From assembly GCA_023429275.1 (NCBI GenBank), contig JAEYWB010000055.1, forward strand, positions 1 to 7,824: a stretch of DNA of 7,824 nucleotides. The letters run 5' to 3'. Origin of the DNA: Planctomycetota bacterium (GTDB taxonomy: Bacteria > Planctomycetota > Planctomycetia > Planctomycetales > Planctomycetaceae). Of this stretch, positions 1-6,230 are shown one piece after another. A program made the position numbers and the translations under genes. The notes under the pieces are model-generated. The model did no database searches, was not told the DNA's origin, and worked only from the letters and a program-made list of their open reading frames with translations. How positions within the stretch are numbered: the first letter of the stretch is position 1; each line of letters starts with the position of its first letter.

Positions 1-45
1 CCTTTCCCCCCCCCCCCGGCACCCCCCCGCGGCCCGCGACCGGCC
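1..45. other. C-rich low-complexity window edge, possible sequence error
   Basis: The edge holds a run of 12 C (6-17), another of 7 C (22-28) and very little A or T. It falls inside the ASPIC domain, where it translates to Gly-rich residues unlike the usual end of that domain. On the minus strand it is a poly-G stretch, as seen when reads from two-colour sequencers lose signal at a contig end. Confidence 0.5.
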
Positions 46-3000
46 CCCCAGGCCAGGCCACCGTCATCCGGACGGGGTGCCCATCCCCCGCCGCAATATT
101 GAGAGCCCGCTCGTTCGTGGCGAGATAGCCATCCCCGGAGGTGAGCTGCCGGGTTCTCGAAAGGGTTTCTCCGCGGATCGGGAAAACGGTCACGCGGGTT
201 CCGACCGGGTCGCGCGGCAGGCGGGTCCCCTTCAGCCGGACAGTCAGCGGCCGTTCCACCTGCGGAGAGGTGTTCGTGAGCAGGGCCAGTGGTGCGTCGA
301 GGTGGGTGATGGCGGCGTCCACCTGCCCGTCGCCATTCCAGTCGGCGACGGCGAGGCCCCGGCCGATGTAGTCCTTCTCAAAATACGGGCCGGCCGCGGC
401 GCGAGGAATCTCCGAGAATCCCTCTCGTCCTCCGGAGTTGCGGAACAGCTGCGGAGGCATGGCAAACGGAATTCCCAGGTCCCGGTAGTCCCCCTCGTGG
501 CCGTTCGTGACGAGAAGGTCTTCCCACCCGTCGAGGTCGGCGTCGAGGAACTGCGTTCCGAAACCGAGCTGCTGCAGGCTCGGCTCGCGAAGCCTGGCCT
601 CACGGGTCGCGTCCCGGAATGCTCCCCCGCCTTGTGCGGCATACAGCGTGTTCGACTCTCGGAAGTAGTTTGTCACGTACAGGTCGGTCCGCCCGTCTCC
701 GTCTGCGTCCCCCGCCGCCACTCCCATGCAGGCCTGCGGCTTCCCGAACTCGTCGAACGCGAGGCCGGTCTCGAGAGCGCTTTCATGGAACGTCCTCCGG
801 CCCTTGTCGTCGCGCGGGACGAAGAAGAAGTTGGCGGTCCCATCGTTGGCGACGAAGAGGCTCAGCCGACCGCTGTCGTCGGCATCCCAGGCGACAACGC
901 CGAGTCCCCGGCCGTTCTCTCCCGTGAGGCCGCGAGGGGCCGACTCCTCGCGATACGTTCCGTCCCCCTGGTTCACATAGAACCGATCCGGGGCGGCGGG
1001 GAAGATCGTCGGCTTGCAGGACCGTGACACCCCGGCCTGGTCGCGGCAGATCTCCGTGAAGACGTTCCCCCCCTCCGCATAGTTCGCCACGTAGATGTCG
1101 GTGAGACCGTCCCCCGTCAGGTCGGCGAGACAGACGCTCGTCGACCAGGCTTCCTCGACGATGCCCGCTTCCGCGGTCGCGTCTTCGAAAGTCCCGTCTC
1201 CGAGGTTTCGCAACAGGCGGTCCTGACCGATGTTGGAGACGTAGAGGTCGGGAAACCCGTCCTCGTTGAACTCTCCCGCGGCGGCCCCCTGGCCAAAGCC
1301 CGCCTCGATCGGAAGCGCGTGCGCCGCGACGTCCGAGAACCTTTCGCCGCGCTGCCGGAACAAGGCGTCCTGCAGCGACCGGTCCGTCATGCCAGGATCT
1401 CCGGAATCAGCAGGATGCGCCCGGTCGGCTGGCCAGGCGGTCCCCTGCGTCGCAAACAGGTCGACCGCTCCGTCGCAGTCGTAGTCGATCCAGGCGACCC
1501 CTCCGCCGGTGAACTCCTGCATCCGCATCGCGATCTGCGACGGATCGTGGGCGTTGTGATAGCGGAACCGAATCCCCAGTACTTCGGCTTCTTCGCGAAA
1601 TGTGAGCGAACGGTGGCCAGAGGCCGACGGGGAGGCGGAACCCCGGCCCGGCCCGGGCGAATCCGGTTCGATTGAACGGATGGGCCAGCTTCCGTCGCGG
1701 ACGAGCGCGAAGAGCGGTCGGTCATTCGCGGTCCCCTTCTCCGCGGCAGGCAGCAGAGCGAGCGCGGCCTGAAGGTCTTTCGAGGTGACTGCCCCGTCTT
1801 CCGCAGTCCCGTGATTCTGCTCGCGCGTCAGCTCTTCGAACAGCGCCCGGGTCGGCTCGATGATTCGCGCGTCGCGGTAGGCCGCCTGGCGATACCAGGC
1901 GAGAGCCTCGCCCGGTCGCCCGACATCGCGGTATCCGCGGCAGACGGCCAGCAGGTCTTCGGCCGGGGCGCCCGTTCCGCCGGCCTGATCGATCACCCGG
2001 TCCATCTGTGTCTTGAGCTCGTCCAGCCGGGCGGCCCGGGAACGGCATCGTTCCGCCAGGTCCGCCAGACCGAGGCGTCCGGCGAGAAGTCCCGACTGGT
2101 AGGCGGCTTCCCGATCGAGTCGGTCGAGTTCGAGCCCCCGCAGGCTCGCAACGAGCGTCGCTTCATCGTTCCCTCGTTCTGCCGCTCGGCGGGCGACCTG
2201 AGACCAGAACTCGCTGCGGCGGCGGCAATGGGGCCGCATCTCGTCGGGGATCTCTTCCAGCCAGCGGTCCCACTCGACGCCGTTGCGTTCGAGAACCCGC
2301 GCCCCAAGCCGCAGCCGTGCCTCAAGATTGGCCGGATCGATCGCCAGGGCATCGCGATACGCACGCTCGGCCGCGCTCCAGTCGCCGCGCAGCTCGGCCG
2401 AGGCGCCGATTCCCAGGGGGAGTAACGGGTCTCGCGCGAAAGTTTTTCGCCACGCGTCGAGGGAGGCGGCCATTCGCGGGTCAAGCACCACCTCGGGCCG
2501 GGCCGCCCACAGGAGATGCTGGATGGGGCGATTCGGTTCGCCGAGGGTTTCGGCGAGCAGTTCGCGGCCTTCCGTGAAGCGGCCCGACCAGCAGAGGAGC
2601 TTGGCGTATTCGGTCAGAACCGGGGCAGACCGGTCGACCGGGAGGACCTGTCTCCACCACGTGTCCGCCTCGGAGAATCGCCCCGCGTTCTGGAGGAGGC
2701 TCCCCCCCAGGATTCGTCCAGCCCGGACCTGTGCGTCCTCCGAGGGATCGAAGTCCGCGGGGATCGAACGCAGCCATTCCATTGCGCGATCGATCTGCTG
2801 CTGCCCCGCCGCCCCCTGAGCCGCAACCAGGATCGCTTCGACAGAATGGGGGTGCCGCTGGAGTGTGTCTCTGGCGAGCCGCTCCGCCGTCGCGAAGTCG
2901 CGGCGACGCAGCGCCTCCTGGGCGCCACGCAATGTCGTCCGGAGCCGGGGAAGCGAATCGGCCGGCCGGGAGAGTCCCCACCAGCTGAGGCCGGCCAGAA

Positions 3001-3139
3001 CGAGTACAAGAATGGAGAGCCCGACAAAAAGACGAAGCCGCCCTCTCGTTTGAGGACGGCTTCTGTCAGCAGCAGCGCGGGACGCGGACGCTCGGGGGTC
3101 CGGCAGCGGTGACTCCGTTCGTCGACGGCCGCGTCCCAT
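1..3139 (-). CDS. Membrane-anchored TPR / FG-GAP (VCBS) repeat / ASPIC-UnbV protein, CRTAC1-like, 3' end missing
   Basis: The minus-strand frame is open from an ATG at 3139 to the window edge, giving about 1046 residues with no stop, so the gene is partial. Domains in order: a basic Arg-rich N-terminus (1-34); one hydrophobic helix (about 35-56) likely acting as an uncleaved membrane anchor; TPR-like helical pairs (about 75-125, 245-285 around W254, 400-432 around W415); a Pro/Ser/Gly linker near 510-528; then seven FG-GAP/VCBS repeats with DxDxDG-type calcium-loop motifs starting near residues 552, 625, 673, 752, 811, 866 and 933. It ends in an ASPIC/UnbV domain from about 960, with the signature WPGG at 1029-1032. 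The repeats should form a beta-propeller outside the cytoplasm. Proteins of this make-up are abundant in planctomycetes, but their role is not known; protein or glycan binding at the surface is an inference. The gene follows the lipoprotein gene by 9 nt and is probably translated from the same mRNA; its ribosome-binding site is poor. The fourth repeat is degenerate (DADDSG). The last ~15 residues (Gly-rich) may be sequence error. Confidence 0.88.
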   Translation of the reverse strand, partial: MGRGRRRTESPLPDPRASASRAAADRSRPQTRGRLRLFVGLSILVLVLAGLSWWGLSRPADSLPRLRTTLRGAQEALRRRDFATAERLARDTLQRHPHSVEAILVAAQGAAGQQQIDRAMEWLRSIPADFDPSEDAQVRAGRILGGSLLQNAGRFSEADTWWRQVLPVDRSAPVLTEYAKLLCWSGRFTEGRELLAETLGEPNRPIQHLLWAARPEVVLDPRMAASLDAWRKTFARDPLLPLGIGASAELRGDWSAAERAYRDALAIDPANLEARLRLGARVLERNGVEWDRWLEEIPDEMRPHCRRRSEFWSQVARRAAERGNDEATLVASLRGLELDRLDREAAYQSGLLAGRLGLADLAERCRSRAARLDELKTQMDRVIDQAGGTGAPAEDLLAVCRGYRDVGRPGEALAWYRQAAYRDARIIEPTRALFEELTREQNHGTAEDGAVTSKDLQAALALLPAAEKGTANDRPLFALVRDGSWPIRSIEPDSPGPGRGSASPSASGHRSLTFREEAEVLGIRFRYHNAHDPSQIAMRMQEFTGGGVAWIDYDCDGAVDLFATQGTAWPADRAHPADSGDPGMTDRSLQDALFRQRGERFSDVAAHALPIEAGFGQGAAAGEFNEDGFPDLYVSNIGQDRLLRNLGDGTFEDATAEAGIVEEAWSTSVCLADLTGDGLTDIYVANYAEGGNVFTEICRDQAGVSRSCKPTIFPAAPDRFYVNQGDGTYREESAPRGLTGENGRGLGVVAWDADDSGRLSLFVANDGTANFFFVPRDDKGRRTFHESALETGLAFDEFGKPQACMGVAAGDADGDGRTDLYVTNYFRESNTLYAAQGGGAFRDATREARLREPSLQQLGFGTQFLDADLDGWEDLLVTNGHEGDYRDLGIPFAMPPQLFRNSGGREGFSEIPRAAAGPYFEKDYIGRGLAVADWNGDGQVDAAITHLDAPLALLTNTSPQVERPLTVRLKGTRLPRDPVGTRVTVFPIRGETLSRTRQLTSGDGYLATNERALNIAAGDGHPVRMTVAWPGGPVAGRGGVPGGGGK

Positions 3140-3148
3140 GCGCGAGGC

Positions 3149-3553
3149 TCACTTCATCTCGATGTTGAAATCGTTCTTGCCTTCCCGAATCGTCACCTTC
3201 AGATCGCTCGTGGTGTCGGAGCGGTACTTGGTCGGAATGTCCTTCATATCCTTGAGGACCGTCTCCGGGGAAGTATTCGGACCGCGATCGCGGGTCACCT
3301 CGGGCGGAAGGACAACGGCGACATAATCGCCGGGCGGCATTCCGTCGACGCCCTTCGCGGTGTAGGTCCCGTCGGACTGGATCATGCCGGCTCCTGAGCC
3401 TCCGCCGCCCACCTTGATGAAGGTCACGTTCCCTTCGACGACGGGTGCGCCCTGAAACGTCACCTTGCCGGCGACCGTTCCGGATGGCTTGGCGGAACCG
3501 CCGCAGCCGGTGAGCAACAGGCCGAGCAGCAGGGTTGAGGCCAATCGGTTCAT
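3149..3553 (-). CDS. Small lipoprotein with carboxypeptidase-regulatory-like (transthyretin-like) fold
   Basis: This 134-residue protein starts with a lipoprotein signal peptide: Asn-Arg after Met, a Leu-rich core, and a lipobox LLTGC ending at Cys17, the expected lipidation site. The mature part opens with a Gly/Ser/Lys linker, then a beta-sandwich-like stretch of about 60 residues (GKVTFQGAPV, then DGTYTAKGV, then PPGDYVAVV) typical of carboxypeptidase regulatory-like or transthyretin-like domains, where a short domain is built around a 'G-x-V-x-x-x-G-x-P' opening and a 'PPGxY' turn. The charged C-terminal tail (about 85-134) has no motif I recognise. A good Shine-Dalgarno AGGAAG lies 7 nt before the ATG, which fixes the start. 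Planctomycete genomes often place such a lipoprotein directly after a DUF1559 gene, as here. It is probably periplasmic or outer-membrane attached. Its molecular role is unknown; no catalytic residues can be identified. Confidence 0.88.
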   Translation of the reverse strand: MNRLASTLLLGLLLTGCGGSAKPSGTVAGKVTFQGAPVVEGNVTFIKVGGGGSGAGMIQSDGTYTAKGVDGMPPGDYVAVVLPPEVTRDRGPNTSPETVLKDMKDIPTKYRSDTTSDLKVTIREGKNDFNIEMK

Positions 3554-3560
3554 GAACTTT

Positions 3561-3566
3561 CTTCCT
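3561..3566 (-). promoter_or_regulatory. Ribosome binding site of the lipoprotein gene
   Basis: On the minus strand AGGAAG lies 7 nt upstream of the ATG at 3553. It is the clearest Shine-Dalgarno in the window, and it lies only ten bases beyond the preceding hairpin. Confidence 0.65.
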
Positions 3567-3575
3567 GAATGAGAA

Positions 3576-3604
3576 ATCCGCCGGACTGAGGTCAGCCGGC
3601 GGAT
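3576..3604 (-). terminator. Hairpin between the DUF1559 and lipoprotein genes (possible terminator or attenuator)
   Basis: A perfect 9-bp inverted repeat, ATCCGCCGG at 3576-3584 and CCGGCGGAT at 3596-3604, encloses 11 nt in which CTG/CAG can add three more pairs. On the minus strand it begins 39 nt after the DUF1559 stop codon and is followed by the moderately U-rich TTCTCATT. The strong stem suggests a partial terminator or a mRNA-stabilising element that would make the upstream pilin-like gene more abundant than the downstream genes. The U-tract is imperfect, so readthrough is likely. Confidence 0.45.
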
Positions 3605-3643
3605 CGAAGTTGGACAATCTCCCTGCCGGAGCGAGGGGCTCGA

Positions 3644-4573
3644 TCAGAACTCTCCGACCGGCTGGCCGTCATCGCGGGAGGCGAGGCGGCGGAGGACCAC
3701 GATATCGAGGGCATCGCCGAGGAAGCGGACCGAGCCGTCGCCGAGCAGGGCATTCGCCCCGCCCACGTGGGCGGACTGGATCGGGCAGTTGCAGCGCTGT
3801 CCGTCGACGCCCGGGAGCGTCGAATTCCGTTCACCGACGTTGTAGCGGATGGTCGTCGTGTTGAAGCACCGGGTGTCGGGCGACGTCATCCAGATGCCGT
3901 CATCGTGGTCCGAGCGGATATCGACGTTGTTTCCGGCGGCATCGCGCCCCCAGCTGGACTGCTCACCGATGAAGATCACGTTCGAGACGCCGTCCGAGAA
4001 GTCGCGGAAGGTGAGCGACCGAGCCCGCAGGAAGGCCCCCGCCTGGGAATTGATGCCGTTCCCGTCGTTCGAAACTTCGTTGAAGCCGGTCGCCCCGGCG
4101 ATCAGGACGTAGCTTCCCTGGAGGATATTGAGGGGAGCCGGCCCCGGCGCACCCCCCGCCTCAGGGACAAAGGTGCGAAGCGGCGAGGAGGGGCAGATCA
4201 TCGACGGGACGGACTTGTTGTGGAAAGTCGTCGCGTTCGGTCCGCCGCCAGTGGTGCCGAACCAGAAGTTGCAGGTGTTGTTGAAATTGATCGAGTTGTA
4301 GAAGGCCGTCTGGTCGAGATACGGCAGGATCTGGGTCCAGGCGTTCGGACCGTGGCAATTGGTGGGAATCTGCCCGGGCGGGAAGACACCAAGTGCCTCC
4401 TGGTAGTTATGCAACGCCACGCCGATCTGCTTGAGATTGTTGAGGCACTGGCTGCGGCGGGCCGCCTCGCGGGCCTGCTGGACCGCGGGAAGCAGGATGG
4501 CGACGAGCACGGCGATGATCGCGATCACCACCAGCAGTTCAATGAGGGTAAAACCCCTCTTCCGACGACTCAT
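3644..4573 (-). CDS. DUF1559 domain protein with type IV-pilin-like N-terminal methylation signal (H-X9-DG family)
   Basis: The 309-residue product begins [16 protein letters not shown], the classic type III (prepilin) signal: a short basic leader, a Gly at the cleavage point, Phe as first mature residue and Glu at +5, followed by a ~20-residue hydrophobic helix and the [14 protein letters not shown] segment typical of DUF1559. Near the C-terminus a His is followed by nine residues and Asp-Gly ([12 protein letters not shown]), the H-X9-DG motif of this family. Seven cysteines after the helix could form disulfides outside the membrane. A prepilin peptidase would be expected to process it. These proteins occur in large numbers in planctomycetes and are thought to be pseudopilin-like or surface proteins, but function is unproven. 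I chose the ATG at 4573; a TTG six bases upstream (4579) is in frame but gives no better ribosome site. It is the first gene of the minus-strand cluster, with the lipoprotein and TPR/ASPIC genes behind it. Confidence 0.93.
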   Translation of the reverse strand: MSRRKRGFTLIELLVVIAIIAVLVAILLPAVQQAREAARRSQCLNNLKQIGVALHNYQEALGVFPPGQIPTNCHGPNAWTQILPYLDQTAFYNSINFNNTCNFWFGTTGGGPNATTFHNKSVPSMICPSSPLRTFVPEAGGAPGPAPLNILQGSYVLIAGATGFNEVSNDGNGINSQAGAFLRARSLTFRDFSDGVSNVIFIGEQSSWGRDAAGNNVDIRSDHDDGIWMTSPDTRCFNTTTIRYNVGERNSTLPGVDGQRCNCPIQSAHVGGANALLGDGSVRFLGDALDIVVLRRLASRDDGQPVGEF

Positions 4574-4637
4574 GGGCAACTCGAAATCCGTAGGGCAATG
4601 TCAGAAAACGTCCGGCCGCAACACGCTGGCCGATGTC

Positions 4638-4666
4638 TGAACCCGGACAAACGAAGAGCCTGTCAA
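4638..4666 (-). promoter_or_regulatory. Tentative promoter for the DUF1559 cluster
   Basis: On the minus strand a perfect TTGACA hexamer (4661-4666) lies about 90 nt before the DUF1559 ATG. At 17-nt spacing the -10 position reads GGTTCA, a poor match to TATAAT. The -35 element is convincing by sequence alone, the -10 is not, so this may be chance or a promoter needing an activator or another sigma factor. Confidence 0.25.
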
Positions 4667-4816
4667 CGGGTTCCGTCCAGGATGAGCCGCCGCATCGGCT
4701 CGACAGTTTCAACAGATGAGGGACTGCCGTGATCGCCGCGAGTCAGGCCTGAAGAGACGTCGGGGACACCCGACGCACTCAACCCGCCATGACTGCGCAT
4801 GCACACCGCCTGGACA

Positions 4817-4836
4817 GCATCAATCATAGCTGATGC
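4817..4836. repeat. Small inverted repeat in the intergenic region
   Basis: GCATCA (4817-4822) and TGATGC (4831-4836) form a perfect 6-bp inverted repeat around an 8-nt spacer. The spacing would suit a dimeric repressor site or a weak RNA hairpin. No partner regulator is encoded in the window. Confidence 0.3.
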
Positions 4837-5060
4837 ACAATGATCGACCAGTCGCTTTTTTCCGGACGAACCGGGAGGTCGAAAACCGCCCATGAGGCGG
4901 AAGGAAAGTGTGCGGATACGACCACCGCGGAGAATCGAAGAGAGGTCGCTTCCAGCCCTTCGTCCTCCGTTTGTGCTGCGCTTGTGTGGTCTCTTGCGGC
5001 CTCGGCCGTTCCACACCCGCGGACTCGCAAAAGTCAACATCGAGCGGTCGATGGCGACAC

Positions 5061-5075
5061 GGGGAAGCTTTCCCC
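5061..5075. repeat. GGGGAA-GCT-TTCCCC inverted repeat upstream of the PIN-TRAM gene
   Basis: A perfect 6-bp stem with a 3-nt loop lies 120 nt before the PIN-TRAM start. It could be an operator half-site pair or a hairpin in the leader if transcription starts further upstream. No T-run follows it, so it is not a normal intrinsic terminator on the plus strand. Confidence 0.3.
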
Positions 5076-5080
5076 ACCAG

Positions 5081-5109
5081 TGGAAAATCGAAATTCAATG
5101 CCCTATGGT
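5081..5109 (+). promoter_or_regulatory. Tentative promoter for the PIN-TRAM / cyclase pair
   Basis: TGGAAA (5081-5086) and TATGGT (5104-5109) are separated by exactly 17 nt, each matching four of six positions of the sigma-70 hexamers. Transcription from here would give a leader of about 80 nt. The match is modest, and I offer it only as the best candidate seen. Confidence 0.25.
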
Positions 5110-5195
5110 GGCTTTTCCGCCTGTCGGGCCCCCCTCCCACGGAAGTTAACGGGACTTCGCCGGGTGGTCACCTGTTGCCGTGGTGCGAGACGGAA

Positions 5196-6230
5196 ATGTC
5201 CGTTCTGATCGTTCGGATTCTGTACTTCATGGTCGCCGTCGGCGCGGCCCTCGCCTACGTTCTGAATCCGCGGTTCTTCCGGGCACCGCTGGTCATCGAA
5301 GATCATCCCTTTCTTGTTTTCTCGATCATGGTGGCCGCCGCCGCCGTGATCCTGCTGGTCGACGTCCTGATCCCCCGCAAGCGCGTTGAGGTGATCTCCG
5401 GCGTCTACTTCGGCCTTCTGATCGGCATGCTCCTGAGTCACCTCCTCAGCCTCGGGCTGCAGCCGGTGTTCAGCAGCTTCGGCGAAGACGGTGTCGGAGT
5501 CCTCGGGGCCGTGACGCTCGTCACGTCGATCATGCTGCCGTACCTCTGCACGACGTTCCTTCTGCAGACGAAGGACCAGTTCCGGTTCATCATTCCGTAC
5601 GTCGAATTCTCGCGTGAGCTCAAGGGGGGACGGCCGCTCGTTCTCGACAGCAGCGCCCTGATCGACGGCCGGATCGCCGACGTGATCGACACCAACGTCC
5701 TCGACGCGCAGTTCGTCGTGCCGCAGTTCATCCTTCACGAGGTTCAGGACATCGCCGACAGCCACGACAAGGTCCGCCGCAGCCGCGGCCGCCGCGGTCT
5801 CGACGTCCTCAAGCGGCTCCAGCAGAACCCCAAGATCGAGGTCAAGGTCCAGGAGACCGAGTCGACCAAAGGGAAATCGGTCGATCAACGGCTCATCGAG
5901 GCCTGCCGCCTGCTGAACGGCCGCCTGGTCACGAACGACCTCAACCTGAACAAGCTGGCAAGCGTCCAGGGGGTCGAAGTCGTCAACCTCAATGACGTCG
6001 CCAACGCCCTCAAGCCGCGGTTCATCCCCGGCGAGCACGTCCGGATCAGGATCCTCAAGGAAGGTGAGGGAATGGGGCAGGGAGTCGGCTACCTCGACGA
6101 CGGGACGATGGTGGTTGTCGAACAGGGAGTGAAGGAGATCGGAAACGACGTCGACACGGTTGTGACGAGCGTGCTCCAGAACAGTGCCGGGCGGATGCTC
6201 TTCTGCCGCCTGATGGCTGAAGCGAAATGA
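5196..6230 (+). CDS. Integral-membrane PIN-TRAM protein (YacL-type putative ribonuclease)
   Basis: The 344-residue protein has four predicted membrane helices (about 4-23, 39-59, 66-87, 102-123), then a cytoplasmic PIN domain (about 147-265) and a C-terminal TRAM domain (about 272-340). The PIN domain starts with LVLDSSALIDGRI and has the acidic residues expected to bind metal: Asp151 (with Asp157), Glu182 in LHEVQDIAD, Asp230 in VDQRL and Asp248 in TNDLNLNK. The Arg-rich RGRRGLDVLKRLQ between them is typical of the YacL family. TRAM is a beta-barrel RNA-binding module. PIN domains of this kind are Mg2+/Mn2+-dependent RNases, so RNA cleavage at the inner membrane face is the likely activity, but natural substrates are not known to me. 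The start at 5196 begins just before the first helix, as in relatives, and has a weak GAG six nt upstream; the frame is open further back to 4908 without recognisable content. The stop overlaps the next gene as ATGA, so the two are probably coupled. Confidence 0.93.
   Translation: MSVLIVRILYFMVAVGAALAYVLNPRFFRAPLVIEDHPFLVFSIMVAAAAVILLVDVLIPRKRVEVISGVYFGLLIGMLLSHLLSLGLQPVFSSFGEDGVGVLGAVTLVTSIMLPYLCTTFLLQTKDQFRFIIPYVEFSRELKGGRPLVLDSSALIDGRIADVIDTNVLDAQFVVPQFILHEVQDIADSHDKVRRSRGRRGLDVLKRLQQNPKIEVKVQETESTKGKSVDQRLIEACRLLNGRLVTNDLNLNKLASVQGVEVVNLNDVANALKPRFIPGEHVRIRILKEGEGMGQGVGYLDDGTMVVVEQGVKEIGNDVDTVVTSVLQNSAGRMLFCRLMAEAK

Larger units (their letters stand above)
4574..5195. other. Divergent intergenic region without a convincing gene
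   Basis: About 620 bases separate the start of the minus-strand DUF1559 gene from the start of the plus-strand PIN-TRAM gene. The PIN-TRAM frame happens to stay open upstream to an ATG at 4908, but the extra 96 residues have no membrane or domain pattern and lie before the natural YacL-type start, so I treat them as non-coding. The region is somewhat richer in A+T than the genes and holds small inverted repeats (4817-4836, 4886-4900, 5061-5075) and a run of six T at 4856-4861. It must contain the promoters for both directions. Confidence 0.7.

Noticed and set aside
1..28. Poly-C tracts as phase-variable homopolymers
   Set aside because: A slippage tract inside a coding gene was considered, but its position at the very edge and the generally degraded composition around it fit a sequencing or assembly artefact better.
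77..1027. Long plus-strand open frame (316 codons) and similar ones at 1319-1675, 1811-2425 and 2516-3112
   Set aside because: They lie opposite the TPR/FG-GAP/ASPIC gene, whose minus-strand translation shows clear domains. The plus translations are Arg/Pro/Gly-rich with no family pattern, as expected for antisense frames in GC-rich DNA.
3767..4732. 321-codon plus-strand open frame
   Set aside because: It is antisense to the DUF1559 gene, which has a textbook prepilin signal and H-X9-DG motif.
4841..4861. Possible intrinsic terminator (GAC/GTC repeat followed by six T)
   Set aside because: The stem would be only about four base pairs with a two-base loop, and no plus-strand gene ends just upstream, so the T run is probably incidental.
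5103..6038. 311-codon minus-strand open frame rich in Asp/Glu/Val
   Set aside because: It is a shadow of the PIN-TRAM gene; the acidic bias comes from the codon use of the sense strand.
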